A program made the translations under genes and the position numbers. A model generated the notes under the pieces. That model was not told the origin of the DNA. It ran no database searches and worked only from the letters and a program-made list of their open reading frames with translations. From Ensifer sp. LCM 4579 (GTDB lineage Bacteria; Pseudomonadota; Alphaproteobacteria; Rhizobiales; Rhizobiaceae), in the NCBI RefSeq assembly GCF_001854885.1, contig NZ_MDDV01000060.1, positions 62,001 through 126,000 of the forward strand: a DNA stretch of 64,000 bases, given 5' to 3'. This document shows, one piece after another, positions 41,005 to 49,711 of the stretch. The number at the start of each line of letters is the position of its first letter. Position 1 is the stretch's first letter.

Positions 41005-41809
41005 ATGAAAGTTGAAACTCAGGAACACGTAGACCACCGCATCGTCTATCTGGTTGATCAGATGGACAGCGTGAGCACCATGCCTGATCCTGGTCCCTCG
41101 CACATTGAAATGCATCTAAGCGGTCTTCAGGCTTCGTCCCTGTACCGAAACATTTTCATCCCCGTGGACACGGAGGATGACGAGGCTCGGTTTTTCTTGC
41201 AACACCTCCGACTACATAAGCAAGACGTTGGACACCGGATTTGCGTCGGCGAAGAACCTTCTGCACTTCGTTGAGGCGAACATCGGTTCAGACGCTCTGA
41301 CCAGCCTCTTCCGCGATTTGAAGATGAATCAGTCATCGATGCGGTCGATATGCATACTCGACGGCGACCAAATGTCCGATCTAAAGCACCACATAATAGC
41401 CTTGCCGGGCGGGTCGCCACCCGATCGCATGTTTTCCATTTTTCTGCGAGAACTGATGACGGGCGAGGCGCATAACGCCTTCTGGCACGAGGTACAGGCC
41501 TTCGGTTATTCGAAGCTCACGGCAAGCGACGTATTGAAGGACTTCGACAGTATTGCCGAGAAGATCGCTGAGGAAAAGTCCGCGGGTAGATCGACTCACG
41601 GTCTTCAGCGGATTTTGAGCAAGGCTCACTTTAAAGAGCATCGTGCTTTCTACGACCTTGTCAGAAAGGCTTGGCTGGTAAACGAAGGAAGCCAAGCTGC
41701 AATTAGGAAGTTCCGCAACGAACTCTTCGCCGCATTTAAGAAGACGGCTGCCTTTCATTCGATTGACGCACGCATATGGCCTCAACTTACAACTGAAGCG
41801 GCGGCGTGA
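41005..41809 (+). pseudogene. Remnant resembling the C-terminal half of a TOPRIM/OLD-type nuclease
   Basis: Two frames appear to form one protein. The first (41005 to about 41210) ends in TEDDEARFF and the second (from about 41190, stop at 41809) continues with YISKTLDTGFASAKNLLHFVEANIG and MRSICILDGDQ, then a helical tail. The hydrophobic strand ending in DGD is like the TOPRIM metal site of OLD-family endonucleases, whose ATPase domain would normally lie upstream; none is found here. I read it as a truncated, frameshifted fragment. The family call is tentative; it could instead be two small ORFans. Confidence 0.4.
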
Positions 41810-42155
41810 ACATAGATCGTCAGCACCATTTCGTCTGAATTCTGCGATCTGTCCGCGAGGCATCCGGTGAGCGATTATCGTGAGGTTTCGCCGAACGCCT
41901 AATGCGTAGCTAATTGCGCGCTTGCCTTAGCGTTCGTCGGACTGTCCGTCGGATGACCACTGCAGACGCCCAGCCCAATACGCATGCCTCGCCCCCGAAC
42001 ACTCTTCCCGCTCTAGGGGGATATCAATGTCCTAGACAGCTGCAATCGCCCTGTAGGAGCCAAGTCGCGGTGAGACGTGATCCGCGTCTTTACGGTTTGA
42101 TTGACAACTAGCGCGTCGCCGGCTCAATCTTCGGTAGTTCCATGAGGGCGGCGCT
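41810..42155. other. 346-base region upstream of the large regulator
   Basis: No gene is supported. The last 70 bases carry a TTTACG/TTGACA pair that resembles the sites before the DJ-1-like and hydrolase genes. Confidence 0.5.
42089..42109 (+). promoter_or_regulatory. Weak copy of the cluster operator before the regulator
   Basis: TTTACG at 42089 and GATTGACAACT at 42099-42109 match 10 of 11 bases of the GATTTACAACT core found at 44980. It lies 46 bases before the regulator start and would fit autoregulation. Confidence 0.35.
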
Positions 42156-44951
42156 TTGGAAGAGGAAATACGCTTCGGGCCATTTCGGTTAATCCCCGCC
42201 AGGCGCAGCCTGTTGAAGGAGGGAACAGCGGTGCCGCTGGGAAGCCGGGCGCTCGACATCCTGTCATTCCTCGCATCGCATCCCGGCGAATTGAAGACCA
42301 ACGACGAGATCGTCAAGCAGGTCTGGCCCAATACGTTCGTCGACGAGGCGAATCTCAGGGTGCATCTATCGGCGCTCCGAAAGGCACTTGGGGATAGCCA
42401 GGGCTCTCCGCGGTTCATAAGTAACGTTCCGGGACGCGGATACGCGTTCATCGCCCCTCTGGAACGGGACAACCGGGCAGCGTCCGTACGTGTCGCTCCG
42501 CTTGCGAATTCGCACTCCGGACGCTTTCCCGCGCGCATTTTCGGCCGAGAGGAAAGCATCGCCGGAATTGCGGGCCAACTGGCCAAGGAGCGGCTGGTCA
42601 CGATCTGCGGACCGGGCGGCATTGGTAAGTCAACCCTCGCGAAAGCCGTCTTGTCGAGGTGTGCGGCAGACCTTGACGCTGTCTGGATCGATCTCTCGGA
42701 AATCGGGAACGGAGTTCTGGTCCCCACCGTGGTCGCGTCGGAGCTGGGCATCCTGATCCGCACCGACAACATAGTGAGGGACATAAGCGCACATCTCGAT
42801 GCGCGTAATGTGGTGGTCGTCCTCGACAGTTGTGAGCACGTTGTGGAGCACGCGGCCGAATTCGCTGAAGCGCTGCTGGATCAGACAATATCCCCGCGAG
42901 TACTCACAACGAGCCGCGAGCCTCTCCGCGCACGCGGCGAACGCGTCTACCGCCTGCAGCCCTTGGGTCTTCCTCCTTCTGCCGCCACCGCCGCGGCCGC
43001 CTTGGTTTCCCCAGCGGTCCAGCTGTTCGTGGATCGCGCCGACGCCTGTCTCGGCGGGTACGAACTTTCGGATGCCGACGCGCCCTACGTCGCGGAAATC
43101 TGCTCGAGGCTCGACGGCATCGCCCTGGCAATCGAGCTTGCCGCGGGCCGCCTTGAGTCCCTTGGCGTGGCCGCGCTGTCACGCTCCCTCTCCGATTGCT
43201 TCCGCGTGCTGTCGCGCGGCCGCAGGACGGCGCTTCCCCGGCATCAGACGCTTCGTGCAACGATCGACTGGAGCTATCTGCGTCTCCCGCCGCCGGAGCA
43301 GCAGGCCCTGAAAGAACTTTCGGTCCTGCCAGGCGGCTTCACGGGAGGAGCCGCGCGCGCCGTTATCTCCGGCGGCGAAGCCGATGACCTTCTTGCGGCA
43401 CTCGTCTCGAAATCGCTGCTGGTCGCGGACACCCATTGCGGTGAGCCGGTCTATCGCCTGCTCGACACCACCCGCCTCTACGCCTCGGAGAAATTGGCCG
43501 ACGCCGGAGAGTTCTCCGTTGTCATGTCCAGTTTTTCCGAACACCTCATCGCGTTGCTCGAGGCGGCGGAAGGGGAGATTTATTCCGTCTCGATGGACGA
43601 GTGGTCGCAGGATTTCGCGCAGCAGGTGCCTGGCCTTCGCGCTGCGCTCGAGTGGAGCTTCGGCAATGCGGGCAACATCCTCCGAGCGGTACGATTGACC
43701 GTGGCCGCTCTGCCCCTCCTCTTCCGCCTTTCCCTACTCGACGAATGTCTGGTCGCCGTAACCAAGGCACTCGGCCACCTCGATGCGCGACCCGATCTCG
43801 ACGAGCGGAGCAGGATGAAGCTGTATGCTGCGCTTGGATGGCCGCAGATGCGATCCACCGATGCGTCGAAGCATGGCATAGGCGCATGGACGACGGCCTT
43901 GCACATCGCGGAAAAGCTGGGCGATGTCGACTACCAGCTGCGCGCCATGTGGGCGTTGTGGGTAGACGCGATAAACCGAGGGGAGCCGAGACCCGCCCTC
44001 GAGCTGGTCGGTCGTTATCTGGCAGTCGCGCCATCCTCACCCGATCGGGCGGACGTCATCATCGGACGCCGCATGCATGGAGCAACACTGCACTGGCTCG
44101 GCCGACACGCGGAAGCGGTGGACGAGCTCCGGATGATGCTGGCCGAGTACGAGACCGTTCCCGACGGGCGACATTCCGTCCGTTTCCAGTTCGACCAGCG
44201 AGTGACCGCGAGGATCATTCTGGCGCGGTGCCTTTGGGTCCTGGGGGAAGAGGACGCCGCCCTCCGCGAGATCGCCGAGACCATCAGGCACGCGCTGGAC
44301 ATCCGCCACCACCTTTCGCTCAGCAACGTCCTGGCGGAGGCGGCATGCCCCATAGCTTTGCTTGCTGGCCGCAACGACCTTGCAGCAGAATACATCGAGC
44401 TCCTGCGCGAGCACACGAAGGCGCTGTCACTCGACGTCTGGAACACCTATGCGGACTGCTTCGAGGCCGAACTTCAGCTCAGAACGGGAAAGCCGGGCGA
44501 GTGCCTGACACAAATACGCTCGAGCATGGGCGTGCTCGTCGGGGCAGGCTTCACGCTCTTCCAGACGATCTTCCAGACGACGGAGGCCAAGGCTCTTGCC
44601 GCCTCAGGCTGCCTGGAAGAGGCGCTGGCGGCAATAAATGCCGCGCTCGGCCGCTGCGCCTCTTCTGGCGAGCGCTGGTGCCTGCCCGAGCTTCATCGAG
44701 TCAAGGGCCATATAGAAGCCCAGGCGGCGGGCGGTGGACCGTCGGCACTGGCCGCGTTCGAAGCCGCTCTCGAAAGCGCGCTCATCGACAAGGCGGAGGG
44801 ATGGAAACGTCTCATCGTGGAGGACATCGCCCAGTGTCGCGCCGCGCTGGCCGCTGCCCAAGCCGACGAGTTTGTCATCGAGCGGCGAGGTGATGGGGGG
44901 ATGCACGCACCGCCAATCATTCCCGCGGGCGATCCTTCCGTGCCTTCGTGA
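42156..44951 (+). CDS. Winged-helix / NTPase / TPR transcriptional regulator
   Basis: This 931-residue one-component regulator has three parts. Residues 1-100 form an OmpR/PhoB-type winged helix (LGSRALDILSFLASHPGEL, NLRVHLSALRKALG, SNVPGRGYAF). Residues 125-420 are a STAND/NB-ARC-like NTPase with Walker A GPGGIGKST (152-160) and Walker B VVVVLDSCEH. The rest is a long TPR-like helical array, probably the signal sensor. The start is TTG, with GAGGG 6 bases upstream; the frame is closed before any ATG. It heads the same-strand cluster that runs to 49022. The ligand is unknown. Confidence 0.85.
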   Translation: MEEEIRFGPFRLIPARRSLLKEGTAVPLGSRALDILSFLASHPGELKTNDEIVKQVWPNTFVDEANLRVHLSALRKALGDSQGSPRFISNVPGRGYAFIAPLERDNRAASVRVAPLANSHSGRFPARIFGREESIAGIAGQLAKERLVTICGPGGIGKSTLAKAVLSRCAADLDAVWIDLSEIGNGVLVPTVVASELGILIRTDNIVRDISAHLDARNVVVVLDSCEHVVEHAAEFAEALLDQTISPRVLTTSREPLRARGERVYRLQPLGLPPSAATAAAALVSPAVQLFVDRADACLGGYELSDADAPYVAEICSRLDGIALAIELAAGRLESLGVAALSRSLSDCFRVLSRGRRTALPRHQTLRATIDWSYLRLPPPEQQALKELSVLPGGFTGGAARAVISGGEADDLLAALVSKSLLVADTHCGEPVYRLLDTTRLYASEKLADAGEFSVVMSSFSEHLIALLEAAEGEIYSVSMDEWSQDFAQQVPGLRAALEWSFGNAGNILRAVRLTVAALPLLFRLSLLDECLVAVTKALGHLDARPDLDERSRMKLYAALGWPQMRSTDASKHGIGAWTTALHIAEKLGDVDYQLRAMWALWVDAINRGEPRPALELVGRYLAVAPSSPDRADVIIGRRMHGATLHWLGRHAEAVDELRMMLAEYETVPDGRHSVRFQFDQRVTARIILARCLWVLGEEDAALREIAETIRHALDIRHHLSLSNVLAEAACPIALLAGRNDLAAEYIELLREHTKALSLDVWNTYADCFEAELQLRTGKPGECLTQIRSSMGVLVGAGFTLFQTIFQTTEAKALAASGCLEEALAAINAALGRCASSGERWCLPELHRVKGHIEAQAAGGGPSALAAFEAALESALIDKAEGWKRLIVEDIAQCRAALAAAQADEFVIERRGDGGMHAPPIIPAGDPSVPS

Positions 44952-44971
44952 GATGCGGATAGAGCGTTCCG

Positions 44972-44999
44972 TTTACACCGATTTACAACTCTCAACTCG
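44972..44999 (+). promoter_or_regulatory. Candidate operator, DJ-1-like gene
   Basis: TTTACA occurs twice 10 bases apart (44972 and 44982), followed by CTCAACTCG. Its 20-base part 44980-44999 is 17/20 identical to 45626-45645. Tandem half-sites at one helical turn are typical for OmpR-type winged-helix proteins. It ends 49 bases before the start codon. Confidence 0.5.
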
Positions 45000-45048
45000 T
45001 CCGCCCTCCCCGATCCGTGCACAAAATGCCAGGAAGAGGAGAGTGCAA

Positions 45049-45597
45049 ATGGACCATGCCACACCGATCCGCCTTTTGGTCATTCTGTCGGCGGATATGG
45101 TCGGAGAGTCCTCGAACGATGAAATACGCATCGAGCGAATTGCACCCGTTTACTACATGTTCAAGGACGTAGAGGCGGACGTCGTTCTCGCCACGCCGAC
45201 GGGCGGGTATGCCGCGCTTGCCCCCGATCTGCGCCAGTTCCCAAGCGAGGAGCCATGCGTTCAGCGCTTCCTCTCGGATCGCGACGCGAGAGACGACTTT
45301 GCCGATACTCTGAGCCTCGATCAGATCGTCATCGACGATTTCGACGCAGCGTTCTGCTTCGGATTTTCAGGCTCGATCTGGGGGGCGGACGGCCTGGGCG
45401 TCGCGCCCATGATCCGGGCCTTCCTCGGAGACATGAAGCCCGTGGCGATCATCCCCGGCCGAGGCCTCGACATCGCTGCCGAAGGCGCGGGGAGCGGGTT
45501 GCTGGTCGTCGGTGACAGTGGGCAGTCTGCGGCGCTCGCGGCACATGCACTCCTCAACGTGATCGAACTTCGCAGGCAGTTCGCGACGACGGCGTAA
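45049..45597 (+). CDS. DJ-1/PfpI-like protein lacking the nucleophile cysteine
   Basis: This 182-residue protein has the flavodoxin-like class I glutamine amidotransferase fold: VILSADMVGESS, the ATPTGGYAAL segment, IDDFDAAFCFGFSGSIWGADG and then MKPVAIIPGRGLDIAAEG. In active DJ-1/PfpI members a cysteine occupies the nucleophile elbow (often CHG); here it reads IPGRG, so the classic chemistry should be lost. Chaperone, binding or structural roles remain possible. GAGGAGAG precedes the ATG; a longer frame from 44734 overlaps the regulator and is rejected. It has its own candidate operator. Confidence 0.7.
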   Translation: MDHATPIRLLVILSADMVGESSNDEIRIERIAPVYYMFKDVEADVVLATPTGGYAALAPDLRQFPSEEPCVQRFLSDRDARDDFADTLSLDQIVIDDFDAAFCFGFSGSIWGADGLGVAPMIRAFLGDMKPVAIIPGRGLDIAAEGAGSGLLVVGDSGQSAALAAHALLNVIELRRQFATTA

Positions 45598-45625
45598 CTC
45601 ACTGTCTACACCGCTCCTTTGCACG

Positions 45626-45645
45626 GATTTACGACACTTAACTCG
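45626..45645 (+). promoter_or_regulatory. Candidate operator, haloperoxidase-like gene
   Basis: GATTTACGACACTTAACTCG matches the site at 44980-44999 in 17 of 20 positions and lies 63 bases before the next start codon. A TCTACACCG copy of the left half-site is present further upstream (45605). Confidence 0.5.
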
Positions 45646-45708
45646 CGAAAACGCCCTTTCTGGAAGAGGTTGTAATCGTTCAGGCGCACACCGCAAGGGA
45701 GATGCAAA

Positions 45709-46686
45709 ATGGATGAACAATCAGTCGCATTCACGGCGGAGGCCACACGGAGGGACGTGCTGCTTGCGGGAGGTTTCGCCCTCGCCGCAATCGTATTGCC
45801 CGGCAAAACGTCGGCCGCCCCTCCAGCGACTTCAACCGAGAAGAGGAGTGAGGACATGTCGTTTATCAGGACCGCGGACGGAACGGAAATTTTCTACAAG
45901 GACTGGGGACAACGCGACGCCCAGCCCATCGTCTTCCATCACGGATGGCCGCTGAGCGCCGACGACTGGGACGCCCAGATGATGTTCTTCCTCGACAAGG
46001 GTTATCGCGTCATCGCGCATGACCGCCGCGGCCACGGCCGCTCCACGCAGACGTGGTCCGGCAACGAGATGGACACCTATGCGGCCGATGTCGCGGCTCT
46101 GACGGATGCGCTCGATCTCAGGGACGCGGTCCATGTCGGCCACTCGACGGGCGGCGGCGAGGTCGCGCATTACGTTGCGCGGGCGAAGCCTGGCCGCGTC
46201 TCGAAAGCCGTGCTGATCGGCGCGGTTCCGCCCGTCATGGTGAAATCGGACAAGAACCCCGGCGGCCTGCCGATCGAGGTCTTCGACGGCTTCCGCGCCG
46301 CGCTCGTCGCCAACCGCGCCCAGTTCTTCCTCGACGTTCCTGCCGGGCCGTTCTACGGCTTCAACCGTCCCGGCGCAAAAATAAGCCAGGGCGTCATCGA
46401 CAACTGGTGGCGTCAGGGCATGATGGGTGGCGCGAAGGCGCATTACGACTGCATCAAGGCTTTCTCCGAGACGGACTTCACCGAAGACCTCGAGCGGATA
46501 ACGGTGCCGACGCTGGTTATGCACGGCGACGACGACCAGATCGTCCCCTACGCCGACTCCGCTCCGCTTTCGGTCAAGCTCCTGAAGAACGGCACGCTCA
46601 AGACCTACGAAGGCCTGCCTCACGGCATGTGCACCACCCACCCCGAGATCATTAACGCGGACCTCCTGGACTTCATCCGCGACTGA
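45709..46686 (+). CDS. Tat-exported alpha/beta hydrolase, cofactor-free haloperoxidase-like
   Basis: This is a 325-residue protein. Residues 1-38 look like a twin-arginine signal ([17 protein letters not shown], then TSAAPP). From residue 50 the sequence is a canonical non-heme chloroperoxidase/esterase: [16 protein letters not shown], oxyanion region [11 protein letters not shown], nucleophile Ser146 in GHSTGGGE, Asp in GDDDQIVP (about 274-276) and His305 in LPHGM. An internal ATG (Met50, 45856) with GAGGAG upstream matches the usual start of the cytosolic family, so two products are possible. It belongs to the regulator cluster; the natural substrate is unknown. Confidence 0.85.
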   Translation: MDEQSVAFTAEATRRDVLLAGGFALAAIVLPGKTSAAPPATSTEKRSEDMSFIRTADGTEIFYKDWGQRDAQPIVFHHGWPLSADDWDAQMMFFLDKGYRVIAHDRRGHGRSTQTWSGNEMDTYAADVAALTDALDLRDAVHVGHSTGGGEVAHYVARAKPGRVSKAVLIGAVPPVMVKSDKNPGGLPIEVFDGFRAALVANRAQFFLDVPAGPFYGFNRPGAKISQGVIDNWWRQGMMGGAKAHYDCIKAFSETDFTEDLERITVPTLVMHGDDDQIVPYADSAPLSVKLLKNGTLKTYEGLPHGMCTTHPEIINADLLDFIRD

Positions 46687-46790
46687 CTCGCCGCCTTCGC
46701 GAGGAGAGCTGTGCCGCGACTATCGTTTCGGTGCGGCTCCCCAGCCTGTTTGGCTGACAAGGCAACAACGCATCGAGAAAGGGAACACGG

Positions 46791-47252
46791 GTGACAACCG
46801 TCCTCGCACTGCTCATCGGCATCATCGCGGGCCTCCGTGCAATGACAGCCCCGGCGGCCGTCGCCTGGGCGGCCCAACTCGGCTGGTTTGATGTCTCCGG
46901 GACGCCGCTCGCCTTCATGGGATACAGGTGGACGCCCTGGATTTTCACCGCGCTGGCGCTCGTCGAGCTCGTCACCGACCAGCTCCCGAACACTCCGTCG
47001 CGCAAAGTGCCGACGCAATTCGGCGCTCGCATTCTCATGGGGGCGCTCGCCGGGGCCACGGTGGGCGCGGCTGGAGGGTCGCTCGCCGGAGGCTTACTCG
47101 CCGGCACCTTCGGTGCGATTGCCGGGACGATTGGGGGTGCTGACGCGCGAGGCAAACTCGCCGCAGCGTTCCGACACGACACTCCGGCCGCCCTCATTGA
47201 GGACGCCGCTGCTGTCGGCGGCGCTCTCCTCATCGTGGCGTCCGTACCATGA
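46791..47252 (+). CDS. DUF4126-like small membrane protein
   Basis: This 153-residue hydrophobic protein has about four transmembrane segments. The start TTVLALLIGIIAGLRAMTAPAAVAWAAQ and the Gly/Ala-rich central helices (LAGATVGAAGGSLAGGLLAGTFGAIAG) fit the DUF4126 family, whose function is unknown. The start is GTG with AAAGGGA upstream. It lies between the hydrolase and the SDR on the same strand. Confidence 0.72.
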   Translation: MTTVLALLIGIIAGLRAMTAPAAVAWAAQLGWFDVSGTPLAFMGYRWTPWIFTALALVELVTDQLPNTPSRKVPTQFGARILMGALAGATVGAAGGSLAGGLLAGTFGAIAGTIGGADARGKLAAAFRHDTPAALIEDAAAVGGALLIVASVP

Positions 47253-47289
47253 CCGCTCTCAACGCTACTCAAGCGAACAGGAAAGCAAA

Positions 47290-48090
47290 ATGACACAAGG
47301 AACAGCCCTTATCACCGGAGCCTCATCAGGCATCGGCGCGGTTTACGCCGAACGGCTGGCCCGCCGGGGTCACGATCTCATTCTCGTCGCCCGTGACTTC
47401 GACCGCCTGAAATCACTATCCAACCGTCTGTCGGGCGACCACGGCGTGGTCGTCACTCCTCTGATCGCAGACCTCACCAGCGTGGCCGATCTGGAACGGG
47501 TAATTGTGAAGCTTCGCGAGGACGCCGAGATATCCCTGCTTGTGAACTGTGCCGGCATCGGCCCGAACGGCCCTTTGCTGGGATCGGACCCCGACAGTCT
47601 CAGCAAGATGGTCCAGCTCAATGTCGACGTCCTGCATTCCCTGACCGCGACGGCGGCGCACACCTTTGCGCACCGCCGCAATGGAGCGATCATAAACATA
47701 GCTTCCGCGGTGGCGCTGATGCCCGAGCGTTTCAACGCGACCTACGTCGCGACTAAGGCGTTCGTTCTTGCTCTGACGCAGGCGTTGTCCGCAGAACTGG
47801 AGCCACACGGCGTCCGGATGCAAACCGTGCTTCCGGGCTTCACGCGAACCGAGATATTCGACAGAGCCGGCATCGACATCGGCGTGATCCCCGCGGACAT
47901 GATGATGGACGCGGGCGAAATGGTGGACGCAGCCCTGGCTGGTTTCGATCGCGGGGAGGTGGTGACGATCCCCTCCCTCGCCGACAGCGACCTCTGGGAG
48001 CAGCATGAAAGGACAAGACGCGACCTCGGGCCGCACCTCTCGCTGAAACATGCGGCCGCACGGTATCGGCCGAGAGGAGAGATGAGATGA
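47290..48090 (+). CDS. Short-chain dehydrogenase/reductase
   Basis: This is a 266-residue SDR that uses NAD(P). The cofactor motif TGASSGIG is at residues 9-16, the NAG-type motif at NCAGIG (86-91), catalytic Ser139 in IASAVA and Tyr152/Lys156 in YVATK. The ATG at 47290 has AGGAAAG upstream; the longer frame starting at 46888 is a shadow of the previous gene. Its stop overlaps the start of the next gene by 4 bases, so the two are coupled. It probably interconverts an alcohol and a carbonyl in the pathway of this cluster. Confidence 0.9.
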   Translation: MTQGTALITGASSGIGAVYAERLARRGHDLILVARDFDRLKSLSNRLSGDHGVVVTPLIADLTSVADLERVIVKLREDAEISLLVNCAGIGPNGPLLGSDPDSLSKMVQLNVDVLHSLTATAAHTFAHRRNGAIINIASAVALMPERFNATYVATKAFVLALTQALSAELEPHGVRMQTVLPGFTRTEIFDRAGIDIGVIPADMMMDAGEMVDAALAGFDRGEVVTIPSLADSDLWEQHERTRRDLGPHLSLKHAAARYRPRGEMR

Positions 48091-49022
48091 GCGATCCAAG
48101 AGCAGTGCTATTCACGCGTCGCGACTTACTCTCAGTCACCGCCGCGGCGGCTTCGGCCGCAGTACTTCCGCCAGCCTTGTACGCCTCCGATTTCCACCGG
48201 TTCAAGCACGGCGCGTTCGACATCACCGTCGTCAGTGACGGCTTCATTACACTGCCAGCCGAAATACTCCTGCCAGACGCCACGCCCGAGGAACGGCAGA
48301 TGATAATGGCAAGGCTCGGCGGCAACGACCAAGGCGCACCTGTGCAGGCCAATATTCCACTCATCCGCCACGGCAACGACCTCATTCTGATTGACAACGG
48401 CTCCGGGTCGAATTTCCAGTCCACGGCCGGAAAGCTCGCGGTCAACCTCAGCGCCTTGGGCGTGGACCCCGCGAAGATCACGAAGGTCGTCTTCACCCAT
48501 GCCCATCCCGATCACTCGGGCGCGACGATCACCTCCAACGGCAAGGTTCTGTATCCCAATGCCCATTACTTCGTCAGCCGGGCCGAATGGGATTTCTGGA
48601 CCGACAAGAACTTCGAAGCCAAGATGCCTCCAGTCCTGCACGGTTTCGCGCAGGGGGCCCAGCGCGACCTGTTCGCCGTACGGGATCGACTGACACTCGT
48701 CAAACCGGGCGAGGAGATCGTACCTGGCATGCTGGTCGTTGACACCCCAGGCCATACGCCAGGTCACATGTCAATCGAACTCGCCGGCGACGAGAACCTC
48801 CTCGTCACAGGGGACGCCTGCACCAATGATGTCATCTTCTTCGAGCATCCTTCATGGCATTTCGGCTTCGATACCGATGCGGAGACCGCTCTCAAAAGCA
48901 GGCAAATGCTCTTGGATCGGGCTGCGTCCGAGAAGTTGCGGATGCTCGGCTACCACTGGGCATATCCAGGCATCGGGTATGCGGAGCGTCGCGGGAGCGG
49001 ATATGCGTTCGTGAAGGCATAG
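48087..49022 (+). CDS. Tat-exported MBL-fold hydrolase (methyl parathion hydrolase / lactonase-like)
   Basis: This is a 311-residue metallo-beta-lactamase-fold enzyme. A twin-arginine signal (TRRDLLSVTAAAASAAV) ends near residue 33. The binuclear metal site is THAHPDH (137-143), with further ligands in GHTPGHM and GDACTND. The overall order, including the PGIGYAERRGSGYAFV end, resembles methyl parathion hydrolase and exported lactonases. It may open lactones or cleave esters in the periplasm. It overlaps the SDR gene by 4 bases and closes the cluster. Confidence 0.87.
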   Translation: MSDPRAVLFTRRDLLSVTAAAASAAVLPPALYASDFHRFKHGAFDITVVSDGFITLPAEILLPDATPEERQMIMARLGGNDQGAPVQANIPLIRHGNDLILIDNGSGSNFQSTAGKLAVNLSALGVDPAKITKVVFTHAHPDHSGATITSNGKVLYPNAHYFVSRAEWDFWTDKNFEAKMPPVLHGFAQGAQRDLFAVRDRLTLVKPGEEIVPGMLVVDTPGHTPGHMSIELAGDENLLVTGDACTNDVIFFEHPSWHFGFDTDAETALKSRQMLLDRAASEKLRMLGYHWAYPGIGYAERRGSGYAFVKA

Positions 49023-49403
49023 GACGTCACTCCCGGTGTGCAGGGCGGCCCGGAGTCCACGAGATCATGCGGCTCATACCCATTAATTTCATCCGAGGCT
49101 CCCCAGACGGTCCAGTTCTCCCGGTGGAAGACGCCCACCACGAAATCCCGAACGCCCGTGTCTTGGATGGCCGGAAACCGAGCTGTGAAGAAGTGACAAT
49201 GCGCAGGGGACCGAGCCGAAGACGAGGAAGTCATTCGCGCCCTGGACCTTGCTCCGCTCGCTGGCGTGAAGCATCAAACTCCTTCGAGTTGGCCGTCGCT
49301 GCCGCCATCTGCCTCTTCGGTTTCCAGCCCGGCGCGGCTCTATAATCCCGTTCTGACCGGCGACGCCCAGTATGGGTCCGTGCTGGCTCATTCTCAATTT
49401 CAC
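49023..49403. other. 381-base region after the accessory cluster
   Basis: No gene and no clear terminator are recognised. Short frames on both strands have no ribosome site or family support. Confidence 0.5.
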
Positions 49404-49628
49404 TCAGCCTTTGTCGGCGGCGGGCCAATTGTTGGTCGGTTCTTCGATGACTTGTTCGCCGACGTCTTCGGCGGGATCAGGGTCTCGTTCGTAGGCGGTC
49501 CGAAGGTGTCCAACCTCGTCAAGAATGGCGGCGAAGACATCTTGTTGGCGCGCGCCGGCGACGACGGCGGCGTCAACCAGTTTTTCCAGTTCGAGGCGCA
49601 GCTCGGCCCGCCAATCATTCATCGTCAT
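49404..49628 (-). CDS. Small acidic protein of unknown function
   Basis: This 74-residue helical, strongly charged protein has the sections WRAELRLELEKLVDAAVVAGA and VFAAILDEVGHLRTAYERDPDP, then an acidic tail. A good ribosome site (GGAGG, 7 bases) precedes the ATG. Codon use is typical, unlike the overlapping plus-strand frame. I do not recognise a named family but I recall similar small proteins in rhizobia. Confidence 0.65.
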   Translation of the reverse strand: MTMNDWRAELRLELEKLVDAAVVAGARQQDVFAAILDEVGHLRTAYERDPDPAEDVGEQVIEEPTNNWPAADKG

Positions 49629-49711
49629 TGATCTTCCTCCGTAGGCCCATCTGAATGTTCGATCCAGGTCGGCGCGTGGTCGCTTGTGTGCTCCGTACCG
49701 GGGATGAGTCG

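Noticed and set aside
43601-44893. 430-codon frame inside the regulator gene
   Set aside because: Other-frame shadow; the regulator frame has continuous domain logic through the TPR region.
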